13,112 nt of DNA from JAWWBG01 sp033721095 (GCA_033721095.1 JAWWBG010000057.1:1-13112); one strand, 5' to 3'; shown: positions 5,932 through 13,112, counted from the first letter of the stretch. Numbers and translations are program-made. Notes: generated by a model not told the origin, from the letters alone.

Positions 5932-8900
5932 ATGCCGGCCCCAGTGCTCGTCACCGGACCCGCTGGGCCAGCACTCGACGCAGTGAGCGACCAGTTCGCG
6001 GAGGCCGGGCTGATCGACGCGGCCAGGCAGGCGAAGCTCGTCGAGATCATCGGTGAGATCGAGGCGATTCGATCAGAGGGTGCCGGCCCCAACGGGATCG
6101 CAGCCGATGGGTGGCATCGCAACCCCGACCTGTTTCATCTCCAACGCCGTATCGTCAAGCTCGTCGGCGACAGCCCAGCCCTCCTCGCGCCGTCCCTCGC
6201 GCGACAAGTGCCCTTGTGGCGTCATGTCCTCGGTGCCGGCGAAGTGCTCCACCTGCTTCCCGACCGGGAAGGCGCCGACGACAATGCTGCGCTCGTCGAC
6301 GCGCTGGCTGACGCTGATCGGGTGGTCTTCATCAGGTCGGACAACGTCGAGGCACTCGACTTGGTGGTTCATCGGCTGTCGGTCGGCGAGCCCCTCCCTG
6401 ACGCGGACCCGGGTCCGACAGGGGGCTCCGGCGACGCCGCAATCCAGCAGTTGGCGGACGCGGCACCGGACGAACGTCGGCAGCTCGCGATCGCCTGGCG
6501 CGAGGAGCGGCGCGAAGCCAACGAGCGCGCGCGACGAGCCGAACTCGCCGTGGCCGTGCTCCCTCCCGTACCGCCCGTCTCGCCGGATCCGTCCTTCGAT
6601 GCACGCGTGATCGCAGCAACGCTCCAGGACGCATCGACAACCACCGGCCCGCGGGTCTCTGTCGTGGTGCCGAATCGCGACGCCGACGAGGACCTCGCAT
6701 CACTGGTGCAGGCACTCGAGCTGACTCACTACCGGCCCCTCGAGCTCGTGTTGGTTGACAACGGCTCGTCGGACGGGTCGTTGGCAGTCGCCGAGGCGGC
6801 CGATCTCGACGTCGTCATCGATGCCAGCCCTCACAACCGCAGCTTCTCGGAGTCGGTGAACGCCGGCGTGGCTGCGGCCACCGGCGAGCTCATCCTTCTG
6901 TGCAACAACGACGTCCTGCCCATCGGGAGGGACTGGCTCGGACGCCTGGTGGCGACGATGCATCACACCGGCGCAGCAGCTGTCGGCGCACGACTGGTCT
7001 ACACGCCCGTCGCGGGCGGCTCCGATCGCGCACGCCGATCGCGAAGCCTCCAACACGCTGGGATCGGGTTCGTGACCATGCGTGGCATCCCGCGCCCACG
7101 GAATGTCGGTACCGGCGACGACCCTCTCGGCGTCGGATTCGGGTCGACGTCCGCGGTCGTCGGGGCCACTGCGGCCCTGCTGCTCCTCGACGCCGCGGCC
7201 CTCGATCGGGCGGGCGGGCTGCACGAGGAGTACGTGTACGGCTCCGAGGACGTCGACCTCATGCTGTCATTGCGCGAGGACGGCGAGCTGGTCGTCGTCG
7301 ACGGCAGCGTGTTCGCGTGGCATCGCGAGTTTGGCACGCAGGACCGCCAGCAGGCAGCGGCCCGTCAGGAGCGCTGGGAGCACAACCACCGGGTGCTCAT
7401 GCAGCGCTGGGGACCCGCCCTGGCTCGGGAGGTCTTGCAGGACAAGGTCCGTGGCCATGGACTGTTCGCCATCGAGCCGCTGCGCGTCGCGGTCGACGCC
7501 GGCGTGGACAATGGGCAGCTCGTCTCGGACCTTGAGGCCAGCGGAGTCACCGTGGTGGCCCTCGACGGGGATCCGGACGCGCTTGTGTCCACGCGACCGG
7601 TCGACGTCGCCGACAGAGCCCCGATCCATGTCGCGTGGGCGACCACCAACGACCCATGGGAAGACACCGAGTTCGACCTGTTCGACCTCGTCCTGACCGA
7701 CGACATCGGAAAGGCAGCCGGTGCGCTGGCACGGTACGGCCGGGCAGCCACCATCATCGATCCACGGCAACCCGCGGCGTCCCTGCTGAGCGCTCTCGAG
7801 GAGTGGGTCGCGACCCCGAGGGCGGCGCTGCTCACCTCCTCGACAGACTGGAGCTGGGCACCCAGGTGGGGTGACACGCACGTGGCATTCGCGGTCGCAC
7901 GTGCCCTCGAACAGGCCGGGGTGCCAACGCGCGTTCACGTGTTCAGCGAGCTTGACGAACCCCACGTCCTGCGCAGCGACATCGCGATCCAGCTTCAGGG
8001 ACTGCGATGGTGGCCGCCAGCCCGCGGACGCCTGGATGTGCTGTGGACGATCAGCCACCCGGACCTGATGCCGGAAGAACTCGACGGATTCGCCCTCGTT
8101 GCGGTGGCATCGTCGCCGGCCGCCCGCCGACTGTCGGACGCCACGTCGAAGCAGGTCATCGCACTCCACCAGGCGACCGATCCCGACCGGTTTCGCCCGC
8201 GACCAGGAGGACGTCCGCACCAGCTGTTGATGGTCGGCAACTCGCGTGGCGTACGACGACGAATTGTCGATGACCTGCTGGCGATTGGCGCACGCCCGGC
8301 CCTCTATGGCCACGGCTGGGAGGATCCAGACACGGCGGAGCTCGTCGTCGCCGATCACCTCCCGAATGACCGACTCGCCGCCCACTACGCCGCAGCTGAC
8401 ATCGTCCTCAACGATCACTGGGACGACATGCGTCGGGACGGCTTTCTTTCCAACCGCCTCTACGACGCGTTGGCAGCCGGCGGGTTCGTCCTCTCGGACC
8501 GCGTCGACGGCATCGAGGAGGAGTTCGCGGGTGCCGTCATCACCTACAAGGGGCGAGAGGAACTGGCCGATCTCCTGGAGGTGTGGCTGGAGGACCCGAC
8601 CGGGCGTCGTCGACGATCGACGATCGGCCGCCACCACGTGTTGGCCCACCACACGTGGCAGCACCGCGTCGACCAGCTGCTCAACGAGTTGCACGCACGG
8701 GACCTGTTCGCATCCCGCCGCTTGGCTCGCCGCCTTGCTGCTCACGCTCCGGATGCACCGGGACGCCTCCGCGTGACGGCCATCGCGGGCATGCATCGAA
8801 GTGGCACGTCGCTGGTGGCGGCAATCGCCGGTCTCCTCGGACTGGACCTGGGAGCCGAGGGGCGTCTCATGCCCGCGACGGCCGACAACCCCCTGGGCTA

Positions 8901-9627
8901 CTGGGAGAACCAGGCACTGACGACCTTCGCAGACCAATTGCTCCGCTGGCAGCTTGGCGGCTCCTGGCACGAGGCGCCTGACCTCGGCGACGAGTGGGAG
9001 CAGTCGACTGAACTCGACTCGTGGCGAGCGCGTGCCATTCGAGTCCTGCGCGCCGAGCTGGGTGGGCGGCCCGGGTCGGTCGGCTGGAAGGACCCGAGAA
9101 CGAGTCTGCTCCTGCCGTTCTGGCGTACGGTCGCCGAGGTCCATCGCGTTGTGCACGTGGTCCGTTCTCCGGATGCCGTCATCGGGAGCGTCGCCGCGCG
9201 CGACGGCCTCGACGCGGAGCACATCGCGGCGGCGTGGCTCGACCATGTCAGCGCCCTGCTGCGTGCCGCGCCGGACGCGCTCCTGATCCAGCAGGAGGAC
9301 GTCCATCGCGATCCCGGCGAGGTCGCCGTCCGCCTGGCCCAGCACCTCGACCTTCCGACACCCACAGGATCTGCACTGGCCCAGGTCAACGAGCTCGTGC
9401 AGCCGAGCTTGCGACGCGCCGACGACCACCGTGCTCCCGACGGGCCGAACGTGACCGCCGCACGCGAGCTCCATCGGCTGCTGCGCGAGGATGAGCTCGC
9501 GGCAGTCATCGCAAGCGAAGATCGACATCGCACCCGCACCTGGGCCGTGTTCTCAGAGGTGCCCCCCGGGCCGCCCGTCGATCCCACCCCGGACGACGCC
9601 CTGGAGCCGGATCTCGATCAGGCGTAG
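5932..9627 (+). CDS. Giant fusion protein: degenerate sulfotransferase-like module, GT2 glycosyltransferase, GT-B/CgeB-like domain, sulfotransferase
   Basis: A 1231-residue multi-domain protein. Residues 1-175 resemble a sulfotransferase without its PAPS loop (PLWRHVL near 94-100 lines up with LPFWRTV in the C-terminal domain); a charged helix follows (about 185-225). Residues 241-480 form a GT2 domain: RVSVVVPNRD, LVDNGSSDGS, CNND (324-327) and E439-D440 in GSEDVD, as in rhamnosyl- or galactofuranosyl-transferase relatives. Residues 490-630 are an unassigned linker. Residues 631-925 are CgeB-like GT-B (SNRLYDALAAGGFVLSD, then HHTWQHRVDQLL). Residues 946-1140 are a sulfotransferase: GMHRSGTS (953-960), KDPR (1053-1056), and R1078 with S1086 for the 3'-phosphate of PAPS. 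The ATG at 5932 has GGAGG seven bases upstream; the frame is open to 5326 but that part is antisense to the next gene. It likely builds and sulfates a glycan. No signal peptide or membrane segment is seen. Its end overlaps the convergent gene by 10 bases. Confidence 0.92.
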   Translation: MPAPVLVTGPAGPALDAVSDQFAEAGLIDAARQAKLVEIIGEIEAIRSEGAGPNGIAADGWHRNPDLFHLQRRIVKLVGDSPALLAPSLARQVPLWRHVLGAGEVLHLLPDREGADDNAALVDALADADRVVFIRSDNVEALDLVVHRLSVGEPLPDADPGPTGGSGDAAIQQLADAAPDERRQLAIAWREERREANERARRAELAVAVLPPVPPVSPDPSFDARVIAATLQDASTTTGPRVSVVVPNRDADEDLASLVQALELTHYRPLELVLVDNGSSDGSLAVAEAADLDVVIDASPHNRSFSESVNAGVAAATGELILLCNNDVLPIGRDWLGRLVATMHHTGAAAVGARLVYTPVAGGSDRARRSRSLQHAGIGFVTMRGIPRPRNVGTGDDPLGVGFGSTSAVVGATAALLLLDAAALDRAGGLHEEYVYGSEDVDLMLSLREDGELVVVDGSVFAWHREFGTQDRQQAAARQERWEHNHRVLMQRWGPALAREVLQDKVRGHGLFAIEPLRVAVDAGVDNGQLVSDLEASGVTVVALDGDPDALVSTRPVDVADRAPIHVAWATTNDPWEDTEFDLFDLVLTDDIGKAAGALARYGRAATIIDPRQPAASLLSALEEWVATPRAALLTSSTDWSWAPRWGDTHVAFAVARALEQAGVPTRVHVFSELDEPHVLRSDIAIQLQGLRWWPPARGRLDVLWTISHPDLMPEELDGFALVAVASSPAARRLSDATSKQVIALHQATDPDRFRPRPGGRPHQLLMVGNSRGVRRRIVDDLLAIGARPALYGHGWEDPDTAELVVADHLPNDRLAAHYAAADIVLNDHWDDMRRDGFLSNRLYDALAAGGFVLSDRVDGIEEEFAGAVITYKGREELADLLEVWLEDPTGRRRRSTIGRHHVLAHHTWQHRVDQLLNELHARDLFASRRLARRLAAHAPDAPGRLRVTAIAGMHRSGTSLVAAIAGLLGLDLGAEGRLMPATADNPLGYWENQALTTFADQLLRWQLGGSWHEAPDLGDEWEQSTELDSWRARAIRVLRAELGGRPGSVGWKDPRTSLLLPFWRTVAEVHRVVHVVRSPDAVIGSVAARDGLDAEHIAAAWLDHVSALLRAAPDALLIQQEDVHRDPGEVAVRLAQHLDLPTPTGSALAQVNELVQPSLRRADDHRAPDGPNVTAARELHRLLREDELAAVIASEDRHRTRTWAVFSEVPPGPPVDPTPDDALEPDLDQA

Positions 9628-10325
9628 CCCAAGCGCTGCGCCATGACGGTGAGATCCGATTCTCCTGGCAGCGGCTCGGAGACGCGCAGCGGGGCCCGGT
9701 CGAGTCCGGGTCGTCGATAGTCGGCGACCATCTTGGCGTTCTCGACACCGGACAGCATGTCCGTGACATAGGGCACGCCGAGATGACGACAGACCGCAGG
9801 CAGCACCCCGAGGGGCTGCAGGACGAGATCCTCGAACCGGATCCTGAGCGTCGAGGGTTCGGCCGCAAGGGTGTCCATGGCGGCGACGGCATAGCGCCAG
9901 CGCCGGACGGCCTCACTCTGTTCCATGCCCGCACGCGACATCTTCGAGCGCACGCAGGTTCGAGGGTCACGCACCACGAAGACGATCGGGATTCCACGGA
10001 CGGCGTTCGCGAATGCTGCCAGGCCCGTACCCGGGTGCGGTGACGGCTCCTCCCCCGGCATGACCTCGAGTCCCGCGATCTGTTCAGTCGTGATCTTGTT
10101 GCCCCAACGCGTGGACCGGGTGGCTGCCTGCCGTCGACAGGCTGCGACGAAGGCGGCGGCACGTGCCTCGGCCGATCCCTCGACCTCGTCCGGCAGTGGA
10201 CGCCCGAGCAGGATCGTGTGGGAAAAGGCCTCGAACGCCACTTCGAGGTCGGGGTGGTGATCCAGGAGTCCAGCGACGAGGCTGGTGCCACCGCGGCCAG
10301 CGCCGACGACCAGGAACGGTGTCAC
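9618..10325 (-). CDS. Single-domain PAPS-dependent sulfotransferase
   Basis: A 235-residue sulfotransferase, expected to move sulfate from PAPS to a hydroxyl or amine acceptor, in the cytoplasm. The 5'-phosphosulfate loop is VVGAGRGGTSLVAGLL (6-21). RWGNKIT (73-79) matches the W-G-(D/N)-K segment common in bacterial members. The 3'-phosphate site is VVRDPRTCVRS, with R119 and S127 at the canonical eight-residue spacing. RFEDLVLQPLGVL further on is the usual (Y/F)EDL segment, and the length is normal for a compact bacterial enzyme. The GTG start has GAGAGG about nine bases upstream. It converges on the 1231-residue gene with a 10-base overlap and diverges from the coiled-coil gene at 10399. 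The acceptor is unknown; the neighbouring glycosyltransferases make a glycan the best guess. Confidence 0.93.
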   Translation of the reverse strand: MTPFLVVGAGRGGTSLVAGLLDHHPDLEVAFEAFSHTILLGRPLPDEVEGSAEARAAAFVAACRRQAATRSTRWGNKITTEQIAGLEVMPGEEPSPHPGTGLAAFANAVRGIPIVFVVRDPRTCVRSKMSRAGMEQSEAVRRWRYAVAAMDTLAAEPSTLRIRFEDLVLQPLGVLPAVCRHLGVPYVTDMLSGVENAKMVADYRRPGLDRAPLRVSEPLPGESDLTVMAQRLGYA

Positions 10326-10398
10326 GCTCGGGAGCCTCTCGCCGTGCCGCCGCCTGTCGCGGCGACACCTCTAGTCTCGACTCTAGATCGGAGGACCC
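10326..10398. promoter_or_regulatory. Divergent promoter region with facing -10 boxes
   Basis: This is a 73-base gap between the sulfotransferase (start 10325, -) and the coiled-coil gene (start 10399, +). Plus-strand TAGTCT (10372-10377) is a possible -10 with GGAGG at 10390-10394. Minus-strand TAGAGT (10380-10385) is a possible -10 with TTGACC (10401-10406, minus) as -35 at a short 15-base spacing. The two boxes lie two bases apart inside the partly symmetric TCTAGTCTCGACTCTAGA, which could also be an operator. Confidence 0.4.
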
Positions 10399-11253
10399 AT
10401 GGTCAACGCGGTGGTCGGCCTGGTCGCCGGTGCGGACGTCCGGGCGATCGTCAACGCGCTGGCCGGTCAGCCGACCGTGGCGCTGCCGGGGGCGCCGGGC
10501 GAGATCGGCGCGGTCGCCGGCGAGGTGACGACGGCTGCCAGTCCCGGGCACGTCGGCAGCGTCGCCCGACCGGCAAGCCATTGGGAGGCCGCGCCGGAGC
10601 TGGATGCCCTTCGGGCGCGAGCGGCGGCCGCCTTGGCAGGATCCCGGCCGGATGCGCTGATCGTCGACGAGATGACGATTCCGTTCTGGCGGACCCTGCT
10701 GCCAGCGGCTGGCTTCGTCACAGTCGTCCCGCCGCTCGAGCAGGCCGTGGTTCGACGCACCGCCGAGGAGGGCATCCCGGCGGATCGGGGCCGGTCGGCT
10801 TGGCTCGCGGCCGTGGCCTGTATCGACGACGACACCCTCGTGATCGACCTGTCGGTGGCGGGCTGGCAGTCACGACTCTCGGCTGCCGTGTCGTCCTCGG
10901 GGCCCGGAGACCCAGTGCCGGCGCTTGATGCTGACGAGGCCGTCGCCCTGTGGCGCCATGCCGCGACGGAGCTGGGCGCTGCTGACCTCGCAATCGACCA
11001 CTTGCTGACGCAGGTCGCGAAGGCCGAGGAGGGGGCGGCCGACGCACGCGACCGCGTGGATGCGCGCGTGCGTCGCGATCGGCAGCTGCTCCGCGACGAA
11101 CGTGATGCGGCACGGGCCGCCCTGACCACGCTGGAGGCCGCCGCCGCGGAGGCCGAGTCTGCCAGGCAGCTGGCACGTGACGACCTCGCACGGCTGCGGT
11201 CCCGTCGATCAGTTCGCGCAGCAGTGCGCATCGCCCGGCTGTTCGGCCGCTGA
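10399..11253 (+). CDS. Degenerate sulfotransferase-like protein with C-terminal coiled coil
   Basis: No named family is recognised for this 284-residue protein. Its first 175 residues follow the sulfotransferase domain of the 1231-residue neighbour: AVVGLVAGADVRAIVNALAG (4-23) sits where the PAPS loop should be. LDALRARAAAAL (68-79) matches LDSWRARAIRVL, IPFWRTLLPAAGFVTVVPP (94-112) matches LPFWRTVAEVHRVVHVVRSP, and LVIDLSV matches LLIQQED. The key residues are missing: no (R/K)SGT loop, no KDPR, and PP-L-E instead of the R...S pair. Catalysis is therefore unlikely. Residues about 190-262 are a charged Ala/Arg/Glu-rich helix, probably a coiled coil. The tail RLRSRRSVRAAVRIARLFGR is basic, as in many proteins of surface-glycan loci. 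The ATG has GGAGG four bases upstream. A scaffold or glycan-binding role is inference. Confidence 0.82.
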   Translation: MVNAVVGLVAGADVRAIVNALAGQPTVALPGAPGEIGAVAGEVTTAASPGHVGSVARPASHWEAAPELDALRARAAAALAGSRPDALIVDEMTIPFWRTLLPAAGFVTVVPPLEQAVVRRTAEEGIPADRGRSAWLAAVACIDDDTLVIDLSVAGWQSRLSAAVSSSGPGDPVPALDADEAVALWRHAATELGAADLAIDHLLTQVAKAEEGAADARDRVDARVRRDRQLLRDERDAARAALTTLEAAAAEAESARQLARDDLARLRSRRSVRAAVRIARLFGR

Positions 11254-11272
11254 GGATCGCTCCGTACCACAG

Positions 11273-12142
11273 TCAGGTGCGGACGCCCGGCATCTCGATG
11301 ACGCCGTCAGCCACGAGACCTCCCAACTGCTCGCGGTAACGGGCGTCAACCCGATTTCGGAGGTCGCCCGCCAGCTCTGCCTGCCAGCGCGCAACGTTCC
11401 CGCGCGTGGGCGACATGGCGACGTCGAGGTACGCGCTGACGAGCACATCCGGTTCGAGTCGCAACCGGGCGAGCATGGACGCCAGGGCCTCGTCTCGACC
11501 GTCGCCCAGGAGATCCTCCAGCCAGAGGACGTGAGCCTGTTCCGGCGGTACCGATGCCAACGCACGGGCACCTGCGCGTACACCGTCGGCCCACCAGTCG
11601 ATGGCCGAGAGGTGGTCGTCGGGCCCCCAGTCGAGCGGGACCACCGAGCAAGCCACGTCGCGACCGTCCCGGATGGTGTGGACGAACCGGGCGCCGGGGA
11701 GCATCCGGTGGAGCTCGGCCGCCATGCGAATGTTCGGGGGTGTCATCTCGACCCAGCCGAGAGCGCCACCGTCCGCAGCCACGTGGTCGAACAGGTCACG
11801 CAACAGGCCGCCGGCGGCCAGGACGGCGTCGTCCTGGGCAGCGGCACTGAAGCGGTCCAGTGCACGCTCGAGGCGGTCGCGATCTGCGATGGCGACAAGG
11901 CCCTGTGCCGGACCGAGACCGGAGCGTCGGTACCAACGACCGAGGATGGCCTCAACAACATCGGCCGCCGACACGACGCCACGAACGAGATCTGCGAGCC
12001 CGCCGGAATCCGTGTGCAGCCGTGCCTCGATCGGTATGAGCTCGAGGGCTCGGTGCTGCGCCAACAGTCGTGCGATGACCGTGGTGCCGCTGCGGCCCGT
12101 ACCACCAACGAAGACCATGGGGATGGGCGATGGGTCGATCAC
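11273..12142 (-). CDS. Sulfotransferase family protein
   Basis: A 289-residue PAPS-dependent sulfotransferase. The 5'-phosphosulfate loop is FVGGTGRSGTTVIARLLAQH (11-30). GWVEMTPPNI (129-138) corresponds to the W-x-(E/D)-(K/M)-T-P segment, with Met where Lys is usual. The 3'-phosphate site is HTIRDGRDVACSV, with R158 and S166 at eight-residue spacing. LWLEDLLGDGRD is the usual EDL segment. WWADGVRAGARAL is the helix that often follows the acceptor cleft. The GTG start at 12142 has GGAGG seven bases upstream; ATG at codon 9, directly before the core strand, is an alternative. It converges on the coiled-coil gene with a 19-base gap and diverges from the DUF2510 gene. It is related to, but not a close copy of, the sulfotransferase at 9618-10325, so the two probably use different acceptors. 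Confidence 0.92.
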   Translation of the reverse strand: MIDPSPIPMVFVGGTGRSGTTVIARLLAQHRALELIPIEARLHTDSGGLADLVRGVVSAADVVEAILGRWYRRSGLGPAQGLVAIADRDRLERALDRFSAAAQDDAVLAAGGLLRDLFDHVAADGGALGWVEMTPPNIRMAAELHRMLPGARFVHTIRDGRDVACSVVPLDWGPDDHLSAIDWWADGVRAGARALASVPPEQAHVLWLEDLLGDGRDEALASMLARLRLEPDVLVSAYLDVAMSPTRGNVARWQAELAGDLRNRVDARYREQLGGLVADGVIEMPGVRT

Positions 12143-12203
12143 GTGGCTGCCTCCGGCGAAGAAGGTAGATGGCCACCGCTAGCGTCCTGCGGCGAGGAGA
12201 CCC
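12143..12203. promoter_or_regulatory. Divergent promoter region of sulfotransferase and DUF2510 genes
   Basis: In this 61-base gap, minus-strand TACCTT (12162-12167) is a possible -10 for the gene starting at 12142. Plus-strand TAGCGT (12180-12185) is a possible -10 for the gene starting at 12204 and matches the box seen at 5850. Ribosome sites are GGAGG (minus, 12150-12154) and GAGGAG (plus, 12194-12199). No convincing -35 is present. Confidence 0.35.
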
Positions 12204-12803
12204 ATGACCGACGACGACACCGCTCGGCCACAACCCGCCGGGTGGTACGAGGATCCGCACGACCCGAACTTCCAGCGGCTGTGGGACGGAAGCGAGTGGA
12301 CCGGCCAAACCCGCGTGGTGCCGCCACCCACGCGAGCCTCCACGGCTGTCCACCGACGATCGCATCTGCAGTGGCTCGTGGTCGGGATGTCACTGGCGGG
12401 CGCTGCCGCGCTCGCGCTTGACGTCACGGCGGGCGTCGGGCTGGCTGCGTTCGTGGACATCGCCATCTCCCAGGAGCTTCCGAGCGGCGCCGGCCTCCCA
12501 TGGCGCCAGGCCCTGTACACCCGAGGAGCGCTCGTGGCCGTCCCAATGGCATTGATCGCGGCGACCCTGGTCTTTGCCCGGCATCCCGGATGGGGCCCTG
12601 CGCGCTTCGCCTCGTTCGTCGCAGCACTGGGCGCAGTTGCGACACTCCCCCACACCCTGGCGAACCGACCCGACGTGGATCTCGACATCTGGCTCCGAGC
12701 GCTGGGCGCCGTGTTCCTGCTTGTCATGACGGCCGCTCTCTGCCTCGTGCGAGATCGCACGGAGGGCCAGCAGGTCCTTCACAACACTGAATCGATCACC
12801 TAG
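12204..12803 (+). CDS. DUF2510 domain-containing membrane protein
   Basis: A 199-residue protein starting with a DUF2510 module, PAGWYEDPHDPNFQRLWDGSEWT (11-33): the conserved GWY-DP and R-WDG-WT pattern is complete. This small domain is common at the cytoplasmic N-terminus of actinobacterial membrane proteins; its function is unknown. After a Pro/Thr-rich linker and the basic stretch VHRRSH come four hydrophobic segments at about 55-78, 106-126, 134-152 and 163-183, consistent with a four-helix inner-membrane protein. The tail (RDRTEGQQVLHNTESIT) is hydrophilic. The ATG has GAGGAG four bases upstream. Its TAG stop lies inside the -10 of the promoter for the next gene, so that gene probably has its own transcript. 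Nothing shown links it to the glycan locus except position. Confidence 0.88.
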   Translation: MTDDDTARPQPAGWYEDPHDPNFQRLWDGSEWTGQTRVVPPPTRASTAVHRRSHLQWLVVGMSLAGAAALALDVTAGVGLAAFVDIAISQELPSGAGLPWRQALYTRGALVAVPMALIAATLVFARHPGWGPARFASFVAALGAVATLPHTLANRPDVDLDIWLRALGAVFLLVMTAALCLVRDRTEGQQVLHNTESIT

Positions 12804-12806
12804 GGT
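12778..12806 (+). promoter_or_regulatory. Promoter of the secreted-protein gene
   Basis: TTCACA (12778-12783) and TAGGGT (12801-12806) are separated by 17 bases, the optimal sigma-70 spacing, with one mismatch to TTGACA and a TANNNT -10. The -10 overlaps the TAG stop codon of the DUF2510 gene. Transcription would begin near 12813, leaving a leader of about 42 bases. It is the best-formed promoter in the window. Confidence 0.6.
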
Positions 12807-12854
12807 CCAGATCGCAATTGGGGCAACCAGGCCCTTGCTGACCGTGGAGAGACC

Positions 12855-13112
12855 ATGCCTTCGGCACCCACCCGACTTCGCCCGCGCCTGATCTACGGCG
12901 CCCTCACCCTGGCCGTCGCCATGATCATCGGCGCACCCGGCCTCGTCTCAGCCATCAACCCCCAGGCCATGGACGGCCTCGTCACCGCTGTCGATCCCTG
13001 CCGGGCCGTGTTCAGCCCCGACTGGAACCCCGCCGCGTTCGGCGGCGACGCCAAGCCCCAGGCCGACCACACCTACAACGTCTCGCTGGGCGGCGCGGTC
13101 GACATGTCCGAC
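12855..13112 (+). CDS. Secreted protein of unknown function, N-terminal part only
   Basis: The visible 86 codons begin with a signal peptide: basic RLRPR (7-11), a hydrophobic core LIYGALTLAVAMIIGAPGL (12-30), and likely signal peptidase I cleavage after LVSA (33). The mature part begins INPQAMDGLVTAVDPCRAV. The stretch VDPCRAV, then FGG, then a strand-like HTYNVSLGG recalls the 'tPCRlvDTR ... G ... fnVaG' repeats seen in many secreted actinobacterial proteins, though the DTR part is absent here. This is a weak resemblance. The frame is open through the right edge, so length and function cannot be judged. GGAGAG (12846-12851) precedes the ATG closely. Too short for reliable frame statistics, but the promoter, ribosome site and signal peptide agree. 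Confidence 0.8.
   Translation, partial: MPSAPTRLRPRLIYGALTLAVAMIIGAPGLVSAINPQAMDGLVTAVDPCRAVFSPDWNPAAFGGDAKPQADHTYNVSLGGAVDMSD

Noticed and set aside
5760..6122. N-terminal extension of the minus-strand glycosyltransferase to 6122
   Set aside because: It would overlap the start of the divergent gene head to head. GTG 5759 has a well-placed AGGAG and the extension shows no domain.
7267..9528. A 753-codon open frame on the minus strand
   Set aside because: It lies wholly opposite the GT2, GT-B and sulfotransferase domains, whose motifs are clear on the plus strand. Its translation shows no family pattern. Long antisense frames are common in high-GC DNA.
10399..11253. The coiled-coil gene as a decayed pseudogene
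   Set aside because: The frame is intact over 284 codons with a good ribosome site and normal GC-rich codon use, and the missing residues are replaced without frameshift or stop, so a non-catalytic protein is more likely than a dead gene.
12804..12854. Terminator between the DUF2510 and secreted-protein genes
   Set aside because: The only pairing, GGGC with GCCC around six bases, is four base pairs and has no T-run.

Overview
The window reads as chromosomal DNA of a high-GC actinobacterium. By eye it is about two-thirds GC, has strong G/C bias at third codon positions, uses GTG starts often, has GGAGG-type ribosome sites, TANNNT -10 boxes, and a CGAAC-N4-GTTCG LexA box of Gram-positive/actinobacterial type. 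A DUF2510 protein and large multi-domain glycosyltransferases fit lineages such as Acidimicrobiia or Nitriliruptoria, but no marker gene fixes the class. Twelve protein genes are supported, the first and last cut by the window edges. I saw no rRNA, tRNA, CRISPR array, insertion sequence or prophage gene, and no stretch over 300 bases without a gene.

Layout. 1-3554 is ordinary metabolism and repair: an enoyl-CoA hydratase/isomerase-family protein (-, partial), a cysteine-rich protein of unknown function (+), DNA polymerase IV (-) with a LexA box 12 bases from its start codon, and a two-module glyoxalase-fold (VOC) protein (+). 3534-12142 is a surface-glycan type locus: a HAD phosphatase and a glycosyltransferase in one minus-strand operon; divergently, a 1231-residue protein combining a GT2 glycosyltransferase, a GT-B/CgeB-like domain and a sulfotransferase; two more single-domain sulfotransferases (-); and between them a plus-strand protein that looks like a sulfotransferase without its PAPS-binding residues, ending in a coiled coil. 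12204 to the end holds a DUF2510 membrane protein and the start of a secreted protein.

How the genes may work together. Two to four glycosyltransferase domains and three sulfotransferases with intact PAPS-binding motifs suggest assembly and sulfation of an extracellular or cell-wall glycan, possibly helped by the HAD phosphatase. The most unusual point is that the same degenerate sulfotransferase-like module, followed by a charged helix, appears twice: at the N-terminus of the 1231-residue protein and as the separate coiled-coil protein at 10399-11253. I infer these are non-catalytic binding or scaffolding versions of the enzyme. Strands alternate almost gene by gene, with overlapping convergent 3' ends and short divergent gaps that hold possible facing promoters.
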